Source: Brachypodius melanocephalos
Taxonomy: Eukaryota; Chordata; Aves; Passeriformes; Pycnonotidae
Length of the DNA: 64,000 bases
Direction of reading: 5' to 3'
Assembly: GCA_013398615.1 (NCBI GenBank)
Contig: VZSR01001459.1
Location: 6,456,172 to 6,520,171, forward strand
Made by a program: the position numbers and the translations under genes
Shown here: positions 23,151 through 36,900 of the stretch, piece after piece
Numbering within the stretch: the first letter of the stretch is position 1
How the letters are laid out: each line of letters starts with the position of its first letter
Notes under the pieces: model-generated
The model's database searches: none
Seen by the model: the letters and a program-made list of their open reading frames with translations, nothing else
Told to the model about the DNA's origin: nothing

Positions 23151-26100
23151 CCAGCAGCATTTCTCTCTGAAGCTGTTTCTGGCAGAGATCAGTTTGGGTG
23201 GCCTTAGGGTGACTCTTGTGGGTGCTGCTTTCTGCCACTGGCTGTTTTCCTAAGCATTCCTTAGCCCTTATTCTGGTAATATTTGCTGATTTATTTCTGT
23301 AAAACTAATGCATACACTAGCAGACAGTTCTGTAGTAATCATGTCTCAGCAGTTGTCTTTGGTCACCAGTAATGAGAAGAAAGGGATGAGCTCGAGAAAA
23401 TGCTCTAATTAGTTCCTGTAGATCAGAGTACTTCTCAGCTGAAATAAGCCATGTGTCTTCCCAGAGTTAATGTCACTGCACTTAAAAGTAGGAGTTTCTG
23501 GAGGAAAGAAATTGCAGAAGGTTTTAATGGACAAACCAAAATAATTTTGTTATGCAAAACAAACAAACTGCAGTAGACCGAGGAGAGGAAGTTCAGGGTT
23601 TGTATCTGAAAATCTCAAAATCAAATATGTTTTATGTATTTATGTTTTTATGTTATGTACTTATAGCTCATATTTAGTTTGCTGTGATCTGTGCTCTTTG
23701 GCTTATTTTCAGACTGGGTTTCTTGAGCTGTTTGCAAAAATTTTCCTTTTGTTTATTTAATCCTCAATTTCTTTCTTGCTGGTTTCAAATATCACTCCCT
23801 CTCACTGGATTTGAACTAAGTGAAATGACCCACTCTTTCTTTCATTAGTAGTTTCCTGCACATCTTGAGGTGTTTACAAAAGATCCATGAATTTATTGTG
23901 CAAGCAATTGTGAACAAAGACAATTTTTTCTGTGTGAACACAGTGAAATTTCATGAGCAAGCCACAGATGTCTTTTCCCGAGATAGCTTGCCATTTGTTA
24001 GAGGAAACAGTTTAAAGCTTCTGAAATTCACTTTTTCCAGGAGCAGCTGCCTCAGTCCCCAGTGCATGTTGTGCTAAGGCAGGTGTGTGTGCATTGCTGC
24101 CATCCCCTGCACACACCCATTAAAGAGCCCTCACTTTAATTTATCTACCCATGCCCTCTTTAGACAGAAGGGAAGCAGGACAGTGGCTTTTTCCAGCCCA
24201 GATGTTTCTTGGCATACATTCACCACTTTCCTTCAGGGCTGTTTCCCCTCCCTCTTACCATAAGAATGAGCTGTGAGTCAAACAAAGATCATCTATGCCA
24301 ACACATTGGCACTTGGCAAAAAACAGTTCCTGGGAAGGAGTGATGGCTCTCTTCTCTAAACTCTTGCTTTTTCTGATATTTGGTTGAATGTTTTGCTGTT
24401 TCTGTCCAGTCTGGTTGAGAGTGGCTGATAAAGTCCGGACACAGAGCAATCTTTCTTCATCCTGGCAAGTGGAGACTCTCTGGATTTGAATATCTCAATT
24501 CTTAAATTCTCCTTTCTTGTGAAACTTGACATAAAAACTGATGTCCTAAACAGGTTAGCTGACATAGAGTTTAGCTGGAAGATTAGAACGAGTATCTCTA
24601 AAGTCCTTAATTTTTACTGGATGTTTATAACTACAAGACAAAATTTCTTAAATGGAATTAAGGATATCAGCTACAGCTTATCAACTGATACTAATAGCAC
24701 ATCACTGTATTTATTATCCAACCTTACCGAGAGCATGCAGTTCATTTGATAGAGAATAGAGCCAGATGCACTGTGTTTTGTTGAAGTTATGACTGTTAAA
24801 ATGTTACCCATCCTTAAAAAGAAAGCTAGTGAATGTTTTTGCATGCTCACCGGTTTGCTGCAGTCTTGTATTACTTGGGAAACGTATGTGATGGCATTTC
24901 TGGGACAATCCTGCATTCAAAACACTTGGCATTTTCTTCTTCTTGAAGAGGCACATCCACTGCTGACATTAGCAATGATGCATAAACCTGCAATGATAAA
25001 TTAGACATTACATTCCCCAGTCTAACTCTGAATGACTGTTTTGAGAGACACCTCAATTTCTCCAGTCGTTCCTTCAGCATCGTTGTGTGTACAATCTGTG
25101 TGTGTGTAGCTCCAAATCAAAGCTGATGAAGGTAGGAGGAATACAGAAAGATGGAAGAGTAATGTTTACTGGAAAAGAGCTGAGAAAAGGAGATTTTCAC
25201 TTATCTGGACAGGTGGATTGCTGTGGATGGCAATATTTGATGGAAGACCCATGCAAATGTCAGGCAGGAAAGCTATCCATTCTGACAGCTATCAGAGATC
25301 TAACAGAAAGATGCCTGTGAAGAGTAAAGTGAAGATCTACAGCAGCAAACCCCTTCAGTGCTTCCTATGGAGTGGAGATGTGGCAGGTAAGACAGAGTAG
25401 AAATTGGATGCTTTGGTACAACATTTCTAAAATCTTTCTGGAAATGGAAAGCAAGGAGGGGAATTGTTAAGCAGACTTTTTTGCAGATCTGCCACCCAGA
25501 TATTTGAGCCAGCCAGAAAAAAAAATACAGTTTCTAGTGAATTTATTGCTTTTCTATATTACTCAAAACTTGAATAAGCAAGTTGTCAACTGTAGCTCAC
25601 AGGGACAGTGAAGAAAAATGGAAGACAAGTCTATGACAGGTTGGGGTGTTGGGACTGAATACAGAAAGGGAGAACATCTGTGAGCTGAATTTGAACAGAT
25701 TCCAGGCAGCTGAGATGCAGACATGTCACTTCCCAGTCTCTCTGCACAAAGGAACTCACATGGTCAAAAATCATCTGGTCTCACAGAAAAATGAATACTG
25801 CAGAATGGTTTGAAGAGGTTCAGTGTTGTAACCTTTCTCCTTGGGAAGAGTGATACAGATACAGCAACTCAAATAACCACTGTTCTCACCGCCTCAGTCA
25901 TTCTTGTGTGAAAAATAAATCAAGATTCGTGCTTATCTTTCTGGATAACAGTTTATATTCTAGTAGGAAGGCGTCTGCAAATTAATCATGCTTCTAAGAC
26001 CTTATCTCCCTGTTTAGCCCTTTCTCCTAGGTAAATAAGAGTTGATACAAAGCAGTCCCTGCAGCTTGCAGAGGAGCAGAGCCTGCTCTCCCAAGTGTAG

Positions 26101-29100
26101 GAAGAGGGCAGTGTTTCTTTCAGTTCTAAGCTTGCCTTTTCAAGGAGAAAGGGGCAGTATGAGTGAAATATCTAAGATGCTAATTTGGAGGATTTTTATC
26201 CCAAGAAGAGATGTTTCAGATGGGATAAGCCAGAAATTCTCAGACTTGCCCACACAGGGAAATATCAGAACCACAAGGGAAGAAGCATGTATCTATATTA
26301 GGTGTGTTTCCTGGCACTTAATTTTTATATCTACATAAATTTCTGGTTGCTTTGTGGGTAATTGTTTGCATCCACCCATCTGACTAACCTTTGCAGAACT
26401 CACCTACAGGTGCAGCCAGGAGGATAATTATTTAGAGCAGCACTTTGCATCAATTCCTTTCAGCTTAGCCATGAATGGGTATTGTGCAGATACTAAGATA
26501 TAGGTTACACCCTGCTACTGGATTAGATCAGATTTAAATTACTCAGATTATATCCTCAAAGCTTGTGAGTATTTGAAAAACTGGTTCTAAGTGTAGTGTT
26601 GTGTTCTATCTGTTTCCACCACTAAACATCCAGGATACTTGGTAATATGAATCTCAAAACCTAAATATTTATTTTTTCCCATTTATTCTTGAAGCTCTTC
26701 TCCTTTGAAATCCCATGTTAAGCAGAGGTTGCTGGCTAGTTTTTTTGTTAGGTGAGCTAGCATCTTATTTATATCACTTTACCCTGCTCCCCTGTCCGTC
26801 TAAATCATCCCTGACTTAAATATAACACATAAATAGTGTATTTTTTATAACATGAAATAGGAATGATTGCTACCTGGCCAAGTGGAACTGAAATAAAACC
26901 CCACAGTTTGTGATAATAGCTTCAGAGTGTGTCCTGAGGGCTGGCGAGCCACTGCCGTTCTATTGATTTCAAGATATTGCAAACAAGTTCTTGAAACGTG
27001 TTATTAAATAGGATTTTCTCCTGTTATTTGCTGTGAGTAGAGTGTGAAACACCCCCCAAAATGCCATGGTGGAAGGACAGCTGAGGAGGCAGGTGAGTGC
27101 CACTCGAGTCACTGTACTGCTGACGATGCCACCTCACTCCAGCAGAGCTGCCTTTGTTTGAAGCACAGCCACAGCAGCTCACAGGTGAACCTCTCAATTT
27201 TTATTGCATGCCAAGTTCATCCCCCTTTGACTCCTTATTGAGAATTTTAATCCTGCAATTTAACGGGAATGAATTCCAGCCACTGGCTTTTTGCATCGCT
27301 TTCTAATAGCTGTAAAATTGCCCAGGTTCTTTGGAAATTGCCCAAGAAGCATGAACTACAACAAACCTTTGGAAAATATTGTTATAAGTTCCAGATGCTC
27401 TTAGGAGTGTTTCCAACAGCCTTTGGTAATAAAGGCTGGAAGATTTCCAAGGCTGGTAAATGCATCTGATTCCCTCCAGGTCCAAGAGCTGCCACAAGCT
27501 CCCTTGGAGCCCTCAGCCAGAAGCACACTGTACTTTTGTTGGGCAGCTCAGACTTTTCCTTTAGCAGATGATCAGAATGTAATCATGTTAGCAGTGAATT
27601 TTACATTAAAGTGATCCCAAAAATACTACCAATCACTTTAAGTTTATGAACCACATCTCTCAGAAATGAACCTGAGTAACAGGAATTGTGTGAGAGTCAT
27701 ATAATCCTTCCAGCTGCAGAGAACTCGTCTAGCAATTGTTTTAAGATGTTATTGTGGGACGAAAGCACTGCTTTAGCTGTCCAATAGTTATAAATGGGCT
27801 TTTTCTTACACAGCATTTCTTTTTCTGGCAATCACCTGATCAGCTGTGTATTTTAATCTAATGCTGTAATGGTCTACCTCAGTTTTTCTCATACTGATTT
27901 TCAGCCCAGAGGCATTTTATATCATTTACTTACATTCCCTATTACTTCCCTATTATGCATTTCCCATTATGATGATCTTGTTTTGAATGGTACTTGATCT
28001 TAAAGATACTGCAATTATTTTAGCCACATGAATTTCAGCCTTGATGGGGTGCACAGCAGGATTGCTGATTTGTCTAATAGCAGGTTTTCTATGTTAAATC
28101 TTTTCCTTTGACCTGTACCACAGAGGATTCAGACCTAATAGCTGGAGAATGGTTGGGAGTGAGCCCATGACTGGCTGTAGCCAAGATGTAAGAACTCACC
28201 AAGTCCACCTGCCCAGTTAAGGCATGGCTGGGGACAGTAATATCCACTCTGACAGCTAAATCCAATTGGAATATCTGTAGGGAAAACCAAGAGCAAATAT
28301 CTGTTCAGCTTCAGAGCTCTGCTAAACTGTAGCTGCCAGTCTTGGGTCTTTTTTTCACTGGATGGGACAACCTAGGCAAACACAGGTTTGTGTGTGGACA
28401 AATCCAAACCAGTCACTAAAGGCTTCAACAGTCATCTGAGGGATTAAATTTGGATTGAGAGTGCACCTAGACCTTCCGACTCTTTGCCTCATCCTGACTG
28501 ACATGCTTTCCTTCTCCTTGCAGGGATAGCAGAACATTTTATGAAAGATTGCTAAACTCATTCATTTTCTAAGTCAGTGCCTTAAGTGAACCAGCCTCAG
28601 GTTATGCAACAGACCAAACAGAAAACAAGTGAGTCTAGTGTCCATCCAGTTGTCCCCAGCATGATGACATCTACCATCCATGTGACAGGTGACAAGCTGG
28701 GGGCAGTGGCCTCTTGATAAGACAGAATCCATCCTGCTGTGGGGGGCACAGTCCAGTGGTGTACATTGAAGGTTTAGGAACCTGAATATCCATGTATACA
28801 AACATCCAAATCTGTAATCCACAAGGGATCTTCTTTAGGTCATGGGCTGAGATCAGATTTCTTCTAAAGGATTTTATCTCTGTGGTTCTGTGTGGGATTG
28901 TGGAGAGGTTTTCCTAGGTCAGATCCTGTTCTGGCAGAAATTTCAGGATGATAAGATGGCTCTAGTCTCATACAGATGCATTTTTAACCTCCCCTTTGTA
29001 GGAGAACTCTAAAAGTCGCCAAATATTAGAAAACCAATGATGAAGATAAATCTGTCAGCAAAACTTTAAAGAGATTTTTTTACTTTCACCTGCTCTCAAT

Positions 29101-30255
29101 AACTCATTGATGCATGTATTAGACTTTGAAGCTGTGTACTCTGCTAGTGATTTAGGTTTTAAATATGGACGGGCTTCAAAATGGAGTGTTAGACTGCACT
29201 AACAATGTTTTTCATCACACAAACTCTAAATTTTTGTGTGTAAAACTATATTTTCTTGCAATTTTTCTTCAGTGTTTGTGGTGACTGTAATGTCACCATC
29301 TGTTCAAGAAGAAATAGCTCAGATGTGTCAGAGACATTAAAGCCATGTAATGTTCCAAACTTTCACATTATGATAAATCTCTTTGTTTTCATTTAATGTA
29401 TGTCTATATTAGTTATTGTCTGTAGTCAGACTGCCCAACTATAGCAGCCATAAGTGAGAAACTCGAGACTGATTGGATACTTGAGGTGAAATCTTCCAGG
29501 GAAGTTGAAAGCAGACTTTCTTCTGACTTCAGTTTGCAATGTTTCTGAAATTAGCTCTAAATTTACCTGCTTATTTTGGGCCTCTTTAATAAAACCCCCC
29601 GGTTCAGAACACACACTGCCTTAGCTGATCATGTTGTGTTCAGTCTAGACCTGCATTTCAGCTGTAGCAATCATCAACCTTGATGCTTTAGTGAGCAGGA
29701 TGCTTTTATTTTATCCTTGTCTGAGACAGCCTGCCAAAGACAGGATTATACCAGGTGTAAGGTCTTATACCTTGGCGAATGCAGTTCTCAAGCTCAAATT
29801 TTATGACTAAACAATTCATTGTGCATCCTGGTTTTATCTAGTGACTTTTGGGTCAGAGACTCCTTTGAAGAATCCATCATAGACCTTTTTTTTTTGTGAT
29901 AACTATTTCTATTCTTACAATATTTATAATGGGAATTATTTAAAGGGTTTCCTTTATGTAAAGAGATATTTGCCAAGCAGATTGCACATGAAGCAAAGTT
30001 TATGGTATCTATTTGCAAGCTGCTTGATTCTGTAAAAATATTCAGGAGGACTGATGTCCTCTTGAAGCATTCAAACCAAACTGGAACCTACAAGGAGGAC
30101 CAAATCCAACTACATCTTGACACGATCCTCTTCTGGTATTCAAATCCATCAATCTGGGCAATCTTGTAGGTTCTAAACTCTTTGACTCATTCAGTGTTGA
30201 AAGCACATGAGATTCCTTCTGCCATGAAGAATCCTCCTCTGTGACAGCATGGATC
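23151..30255. other. Non-coding unique sequence, no gene recognised
   Basis: No interspersed repeat or gene was recognised. Open frames are all below 100 codons and occur on both strands. Sequence is AT-rich, with scattered TAAT and TTAAT motifs but no dense cluster that stands out. A GT run occurs near 25083-25109. Confidence 0.6.
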
Positions 30256-30342
30256 AGAATCATTGAATCCCAGAATGGTTTGGGTTGGAAGGGACCTTAA
30301 AGCCCATCTTGTGCCACCCCTGCCACGGGCAGGGACACCTTC
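30256..30342 (-). mobile_element. CR1 LINE fragment, 3' end of an interrupted copy
   Basis: This is the reverse complement of the CR1 3' terminus: 'agaatcattgaatcccagaa', 'tggtttgggttggaagggac', 'cttaaagcccatcttgtgcc', 'acgggcagggacaccttc'. The LTR at 30343 interrupts it; the next consensus bases, 'cactgtcccaggctgctcc', are found at 30814 and beyond. Confidence 0.9.
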
Positions 30343-30807
30343 TGTGGGAAACATTAAAGGTAAGGAGGCTTTCAGAAAGCTGTGGAAGCAAGCTCCAGAA
30401 ACAGAAAGTGCAGAAGAATTTAGAATAGTCTATAAAACAATAGTCTGAGTCTTAGGTTTGGCTTAAGGCTGCAGAAAATATGCTTATCAAGATAGGGAAA
30501 AGTTTTAAGTTTAAGAATGGAATATTGTTTAGTGTTAATAGAAAGCATACAAGCAAGCATTGTTTGAAGCAGGTGTGTGTGTGCTTTTAGTGATTGGCTG
30601 CAACAATTGTCTGTAAGCTTTAGCAATATGCTATTGGCTAGAAAACTTCTAAAATGCCCTGTAACAAAGAAATCTTTAGCCACTGCTAGCAAGATGTGAG
30701 CTGTTGCCATCTTTCAATTGTCTCAACCTGTTATGAGGTGATGCTGCCATAAAGGCTCAAAGGAACCTCTCCCAGTAGTCCTGTCCCGTTTGTGCCATGT
30801 GCCAACA
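30343..30807 (+). mobile_element. Solo LTR (465 bp) nested in a CR1, relative of the 17634 LTR
   Basis: It begins TGTGGGAAAC and ends GTGCCAACA. The bases just before it (caccttc, 30336-30342) are repeated just after it (30808-30814), giving a direct repeat of 6-8 bp depending on where the LTR end is placed. The half from about 30616 aligns with 17930-18105 of the other LTR: shared blocks are the ATTGG box ('ctattggctagaaaac'), 'tgtaacaaagaa', 'gtgagctgttg', 'catctttcaattgtct' and 'tcccagtagtcc'. The poly(A) signal is degraded to CATAAA (30748-30753), where the relative has AATAAA. The U3 halves differ strongly. Orientation is plus, opposite to the CR1 it sits in. Confidence 0.8.
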
Positions 30808-31090
30808 CACCTTCCACTGTCCCAGGCTGCTCCAAGCCCCAATGTCCAACCTGGCCTTGGACACTGCCAGGCAGCCACAGCTTCTCTGGGCACACTGTGC
30901 CAGGGCCTCCCCACCCTCCCAGGGAAGAGTTTCTTCCCAATATCCCATCTAAACTTCTTTCAGTTTAAAGCCTGTCACTACATGCTCTTGTCAAAGCTCT
31001 CTTGGAGCCCCTTTATCTGCTGGGAGGCTGGTGGATCATCTCCCCAGAGCCTTCTCTTCTCCAGGCTGAACAACCCCAGCTCTCCCAGCC
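30808..31090 (-). mobile_element. CR1 LINE fragment, upstream part of the interrupted copy
   Basis: The CR1 reverse complement continues after the LTR: 'cactgtcccaggctgctcc', 'aatgtccaacctggccttgg', 'acactgccaggcagccacag', 'ctctgggcacactgtgccag', 'cctccccaccctcccaggga', 'ttcttcccaatatcccatct', and 'ttctccaggctgaacaaccc' near its far end. This copy resembles the avian consensus closely, so it is one of the younger CR1s here. It is 5'-truncated at about 31090. Confidence 0.9.
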
Positions 31091-32559
31091 GAATGCCTTC
31101 CCTTGACAAAGCTCCAGAGTTTGTCACAATGTTAAATATCAGATAGCAGAAAAGAATGGAGCCATGCTAACGGTGATATTTGCATCAACAAAGAATGCTC
31201 TGTGCCTCTTGTGAAGTTCTCAACAACTTCTCTCTTCAAGGCTTTATTAGGACCTTTCTTATTCTGCCCCAAACAGAGTTTCAACCCTCACACTGTGATT
31301 TTAAATACATTCTCCTGCCAGCATGGAGCTGCTGCAGCTCCTGCAGGTTCAGCAGCAGTTGCAGACATCAGAACAGGGCGTGAAGGTCTGATTGAGGAAC
31401 TGTTCAGCCTTGCAGATATTTTTAGGTGGATGAACATCTCACTTAGGGTGTCTTGTAGGAATACTTTTAAAGAGATTTACATAATAGTTCCCTTCCATGT
31501 GCAGAAGGAATATTTCTCAAGATTAATGTTGCAGAAGTTATAAACAGTGCCTGTACTGAGTACCTAATGATGACAGCCAGTCAGAAAATCAGTGTTCAGA
31601 TTATGCCAAGACTCTTCCCCAGAAGGGCTCTCTTACCTTGTCTTCTCAGTCTGGCCATTATTGGATAGAATGATTAGACTTTCTGTAGGAAAGGCTGTTT
31701 TCCTAAATACTGACATAACAAAATAGAGATGGGAAAGACATTAGGACAAAAATAGGCTCATATCTAATTAAGACAAGGAAAATATTCACCAGTAATCACC
31801 TCACAAGAGGCTATCATAAGCTGCCATTCTCCTTCAACGAAATGTTTGAATTTAAGATTTAAAATTGATTTACCAAAATGGCCAAGCATTGGATAGATGA
31901 AGATTTTACTAAATTAGCTAGGTAATAAATCTGCTTAATCTCAGTCTAACATAAGCCAGCCATCAAGGGTATGAATGCAAGGAAAATCAGTAATTTTCCT
32001 TCTGGCAAGTAGGCCATTTTCTATCTGAGTAGTAATGGATGTACCCCGCTATATTGCAATAGTTCCTCAGTTGTGTCCACAGCAGTTTCAGCAGCTTCTC
32101 ATTGTAAGGAATCTGACACATACTCCAGGATCAGACATTACTTGAAGATATAGTTACGTTTTAGAACAATTCGTCTCACTTTGAAGAAGAATCAGTGCAA
32201 CAGAAATATTCATTCTTTCTAGCTGGGCAAGAGGGTTGGCACATTCCTGGTAAAAGGCAGCAGGTGGGATTCCAACAGCTTCTACAGTTTGGAGGTCAGG
32301 AATTCTCCGGGATACTGCATCATGGAGGAATTTTTCAGTACAGCAATTCCTTTATTAAAACAAATAAACAAAGGAAAAAACTATAATAACATTGCTAATA
32401 AAGTGCAAATCTGTGCAAGTTGTGGTATGTAAAGTTCAAGCTGAAACCTAAAGCATGCTTCAGCAGTTTACATTAAATGCAATATTTCAAACTCAGATAC
32501 TTCAGTATCACTACAAAATGAAAGTAGGAGACATAATCTTCAAAATCCCTAAGGCTGCC

Positions 32560-32579
32560 TTTTTTTTTTTTTTTTTTTT
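32560..32579 (+). repeat. T20 homopolymer
   Basis: Twenty T residues ending in G at 32580. No LINE or SINE body adjoins it, so it is a simple repeat. Confidence 0.95.
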
Positions 32580-33530
32580 GAGCAATTTTAACCAAGACCT
32601 TGATCAATATAAGAAAATGGGTGAAAAAGGCTTTAGGCATATATAAAAAACCCAAAAAATCATAGTGACAAATCTCATGCCGTGGACAGGATCAGATGAT
32701 ACATGCAGCCCTGTCAAAATCCCTTTTTACACTGACTTAAACGAGGCTCTGAGCATGTGACCTCAAGCATGTGAAGAAGTAAGCAAACCTTTCTAGAGAA
32801 GTTTAGTTTCTTCATGACCTGTTGAGTTTCTTCTCTCAGCTCACTTTAGCATGAGCTACCCACAGCTGTCTCAGGTACAAAGTAACAGGTGCTAAAAAAA
32901 CATAGAGTAATTATAGAGAAGGCGAGATCAGGGGTCAGAGCCCTGCCTTTTAAAATAGCTTTGTCTCCTGTCATGCTGTCAGTCATCTCTGTCAGTGGTT
33001 GGTACCTAAAACCAGAAGGACTGCATTAAAAAATATAATGGTGTAAAACAATTGCTCCCTTATGTAAAAAGGGGGAAAATAGTGTTTGACCCCTATGAGC
33101 TGACGGGCGTATGTCTGGAAGTATGAGATTTAATTAAACAGATGGTAGCATACATTACCGCTTTAGAAATGTGATTAATCATTATAAATGTTCTAGGTCC
33201 TTTAAAAGAATGACTAGAGCATCTGGCTATGCACACTGAAACAGTGAACACCCACCTGACAGGAATCCATCTCCATAAGGTAGACGATGCTTGTGTTTAT
33301 GCTCATTATTTGGAATCTTTATGCTTCAGCTGAACGAACGAGTTCTGGCACATTCTTTTAAAGAAGGCAGATTCATTCTGATGTTAGACTGCATTTAGAT
33401 TCTACCTACTGGTGAATTTTAGCATCAACAAAAAAGCATGAAGTGAAAAAAAACCCCAGCAGTTTTCAAAGATCCTGGAGCTGAGATTTGATACAGAATT
33501 TCAGACTCATTTCAAAACAGCTCTCCTGTT

Positions 33531-33544
33531 ACACACACACACAC
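33531..33544. repeat. (CA)n microsatellite
   Basis: Seven AC units, followed by atgtg. Short dinucleotide microsatellite. Confidence 0.9.
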
Positions 33545-33952
33545 ATGTGATCCAGCTTTATCAGAAGTCAGTGGTCAGAGTTGCTGCCTGGCTGAAGTTC
33601 TCTGATATTCATGTATGTGATCCTACCACTCCTAACCACAGTCCAGGTATCTTAGGAGTTATTCCTCCTGCAGGTTCTTGCCTGTCACCTTTCATGTTTT
33701 TCTGAGGAGGCAGCATGAACACAGGGAGAGCTTGGCTGCTGCTGGTCAGCTCCTTCTGAATGCCTTTGGTTACCAGCCTGATTTATTTGCTTCAAATAGA
33801 TATTATATTTTTTAGTTGTCTATATTTATCCACGTTCTGTCATTTAGTTCCATCTGCTGTACATGGGAAAATGGAGTCTTTATTTTAGAATCCAAACTGC
33901 TGTCAGATTGAAGTTTTCAGAGACTGGCAGCACTTAGAGCTGGTCAGGACCT

Positions 33953-33982
33953 TGTTTTCAGTCTGTTCTCTGTTTTCAGTCT
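33953..33982 (+). repeat. 12-bp direct repeat with 18-bp period
   Basis: tgttttcagtct occurs at 33953-33964 and again at 33971-33982, separated by six bases. This looks like a local slippage duplication. It is followed by a small TTCTA-type pentamer run at about 33993-34010. Confidence 0.7.
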
Positions 33983-36900
33983 AGAATCATGCATTCTACT
34001 ATTCTATTCTATGAATATTTGCCCCTTAATTCATTTTTTCCCCTTCAGCTGCACATTGCTGGCTGATTTCCAAGGTACAGAGCAATCATACCAGAGGTGT
34101 TTGGGGCCTTGCAGGGTGGGGAGATGCCTGTGCAGCTCTCTGGAATTCCTCTCCTTGGGAATATTTTAATAATGCTCAGAAAAATAAGAGATGAGACAAG
34201 CCTGAGACTGACTTACAGCCATCAGGTCAGAGCCAGTGCTCTAAAACAAGGAGTGTAGGCTTAGTTGTCAGCCTATATTGGCTTTCATTTGCTAAAAATC
34301 CCAGTAAGAGCCAAAGGCACTCCAACAAGCCAGTTTGCTGTTCCTCTTGCTCAGCAGATCAATGGATTAATACTCTCTATCATTTTCAGAGGGCTCTGAA
34401 AGGCTTACAGAAATAAACTTGCTGTAGAGGATCACCTTCCAGCTTCCGTGCATTTATAAACGCCATCTGTTCCTCTCTGAGAGCTGGGTGTTATGGTAAC
34501 CTGAGTGCTTAAACTTGAGCTAATTGCAGAGTACATGCCCATGCTCAGGGAGCACAGATGCATGTGGGTGCATAATGCTGGCACGAGGGTGGCACAGGGA
34601 AAATCCAGAATATGGGAAGCCTTGGGATGGGTCTCTCTTGTGGCAGGGGTGTGGTTGGAAGCAAGGGGGTCATCTCCTCCACAGCCCCAGGAAGCAAGGA
34701 GGGTTACCTCTAGTACCACCACGTGCCCAGAGACCAGGGAACAAATTATCTGCTTTCTTTCACAGTGTGGATTGAACTCTGGGGGAAAGATAAGGGCAGG
34801 ACGAAACTTCTGTGCTGAAATTTTATTTTTCATATAAATGTTGAGATGCCTTGTGTGTGATTCAATGTGAAAGTACCACAAGTTCATTCCATCTGTACAA
34901 AGAAAAGCTCATGAGCACTGTGGCTGTGAAGTGAATTTGAATCATCCTGTATACAACTCCATGTGTCTTCACTGAATTTCTAAGATTATTCTTACTTCTG
35001 AAAGTAATTTGGCATAGGTACACAACGTTTTTCCAAATGCCTTGTGCATTTTGAAGTGTCTTTCTGCATGCAGCCACTTAGGGCTAATAAAATTTAATAA
35101 AACAATTTCGAAAAGCTGGACAGGTACATGGGCTCATTCTCTGTAGTTGACTCTTGTAATAACCAGTATCCTGCTCCTGTTTCCCTGCTTTGTGCATCCA
35201 TTAATTATGGATCAATTATTCAATTCTTTAGGAACTCAGGTGAGCCCTGGGCCACTGAGTTGTGAAATTAAAGCAATGCCACAATGAACAGGAAAGAACA
35301 TACATTTACTTCAGGGCCACTCTCCCTCTGTACTGATATTCCTGAGACAAAAGTGCTTTTCTTCAGTCAATAATTAAGGCAATTGGTGTGGTTGTCCTTT
35401 TCCCCACACTGCTTCCAACTCTTCCAGCATGTTATTTATCAAGATCTTCCTTCTGAGTGACAATCTTTCCCCATTTTTTAATGGCACAATCAAAATCTGA
35501 AAGCCAAATGCCTGTTATCACTGTAGGCACAATTCACTCTGCTCTGAATGTTTCCTAGATGAAACACACCACAATTACCAAAAGAACAACTGCTTTACAA
35601 AGTGGATCTTGTACTTCAGTAAAACGCAGCCACCAAGGATCAGCTCAACAAATAGAGCACTAATTTCCTATTTGACATGCTGGAAAAGGTGTCAATCCAA
35701 ACTGAGAGCAGTGGCTTCTCGGCTCCTGGGAGCAGAAGGAGCAGCACTCTTCATCACATTGCTCATTTTACAGTCACACTCTTTCTCATGATTGCACTTT
35801 AATTCCTCCAGTATTATGTAGCTGGTTAAACCAGTTTCCCTTTACCTTTGGGGAGTGAAATGTCTGGTGACAAGTCTTTTGCTAGTAAAAATTGTTTGCT
35901 TTTGAAAAATGCTCTCCAGTGTAAGAATCTGAATAAATTTGAAACAAAATATTTACACAAAATCGAACTATGCTAACAAATGAAGATAATGGTCTGTTTT
36001 TCATTGCTTTACCCTTTGTTCAGTCATCTACATCAATCAAGTTAATCAATTAAGCTAATTACAGGAAAGATCTAACACTTTATTGCTTTTTTTTTTTCCA
36101 TGGAGAAGAAAGGGGAATTAGGCTGATATTGTTTTCAAATATCTGTTCTTCTGCTTAAGTGCCAGGTCTTTCTAGAGTGCTGTATTCAATGCACAGTCTC
36201 CCTGGTAATAACTGCTGTATTGTAATTTATCTTTAACAATGCAGCAGGAAGTCAGCTCTCTGTACACAGTGAGGAACGTCTGTGCTGCTGAGAACCAACC
36301 TGCTGCTCTCAGAGTTCTTTAAAACCTCAGGACAAGGGGTGCAAACCAGTTTGGGCAAAGATTTCCTTCAGCTCCTTTGCAAAATGATTCTTCTATGCTG
36401 TGTAACAAACGGTTGATCACACTTCTAACATGTGGCTGCCTTGGATATCTGAGGAAAACACTACTTAAAACAATCAAATTTGGGACCCCAGCCTTCCTCT
36501 CTTATTAGTGAAAAGATGTTTAGGGCTTCTAGTTCATTTGTGCAACAAAAGCTGGATATGGGATGATGCGTAGTTTTTAAAAAACCCTCCTTACTCTCTA
36601 ATATTCCAGATGGACACATTTTGTTGTTTGGTTTCCAGAGAGGTTATCGTGACCTCCTGTGATGGGAAAGATTGTCTTCTGTCATATGGTCTATGAAAAT
36701 GGAAATACAAAAAAACCCCAAAAGCTTAAAGTGTTCCTTTTGTAATTAATTTTTAGGTTGTAGCATTTAAAATGGGAATAAAACTTACTTCAGGGTTTTT
36801 TTTGGATCATGCAAATGGCCTGCAATAATGGACTGTTTAGGCTGGGCTTGTTCACATGATGCTTCCAGAAGCTCTCCCTGAGCAGGAAGCAATAGTGCAT

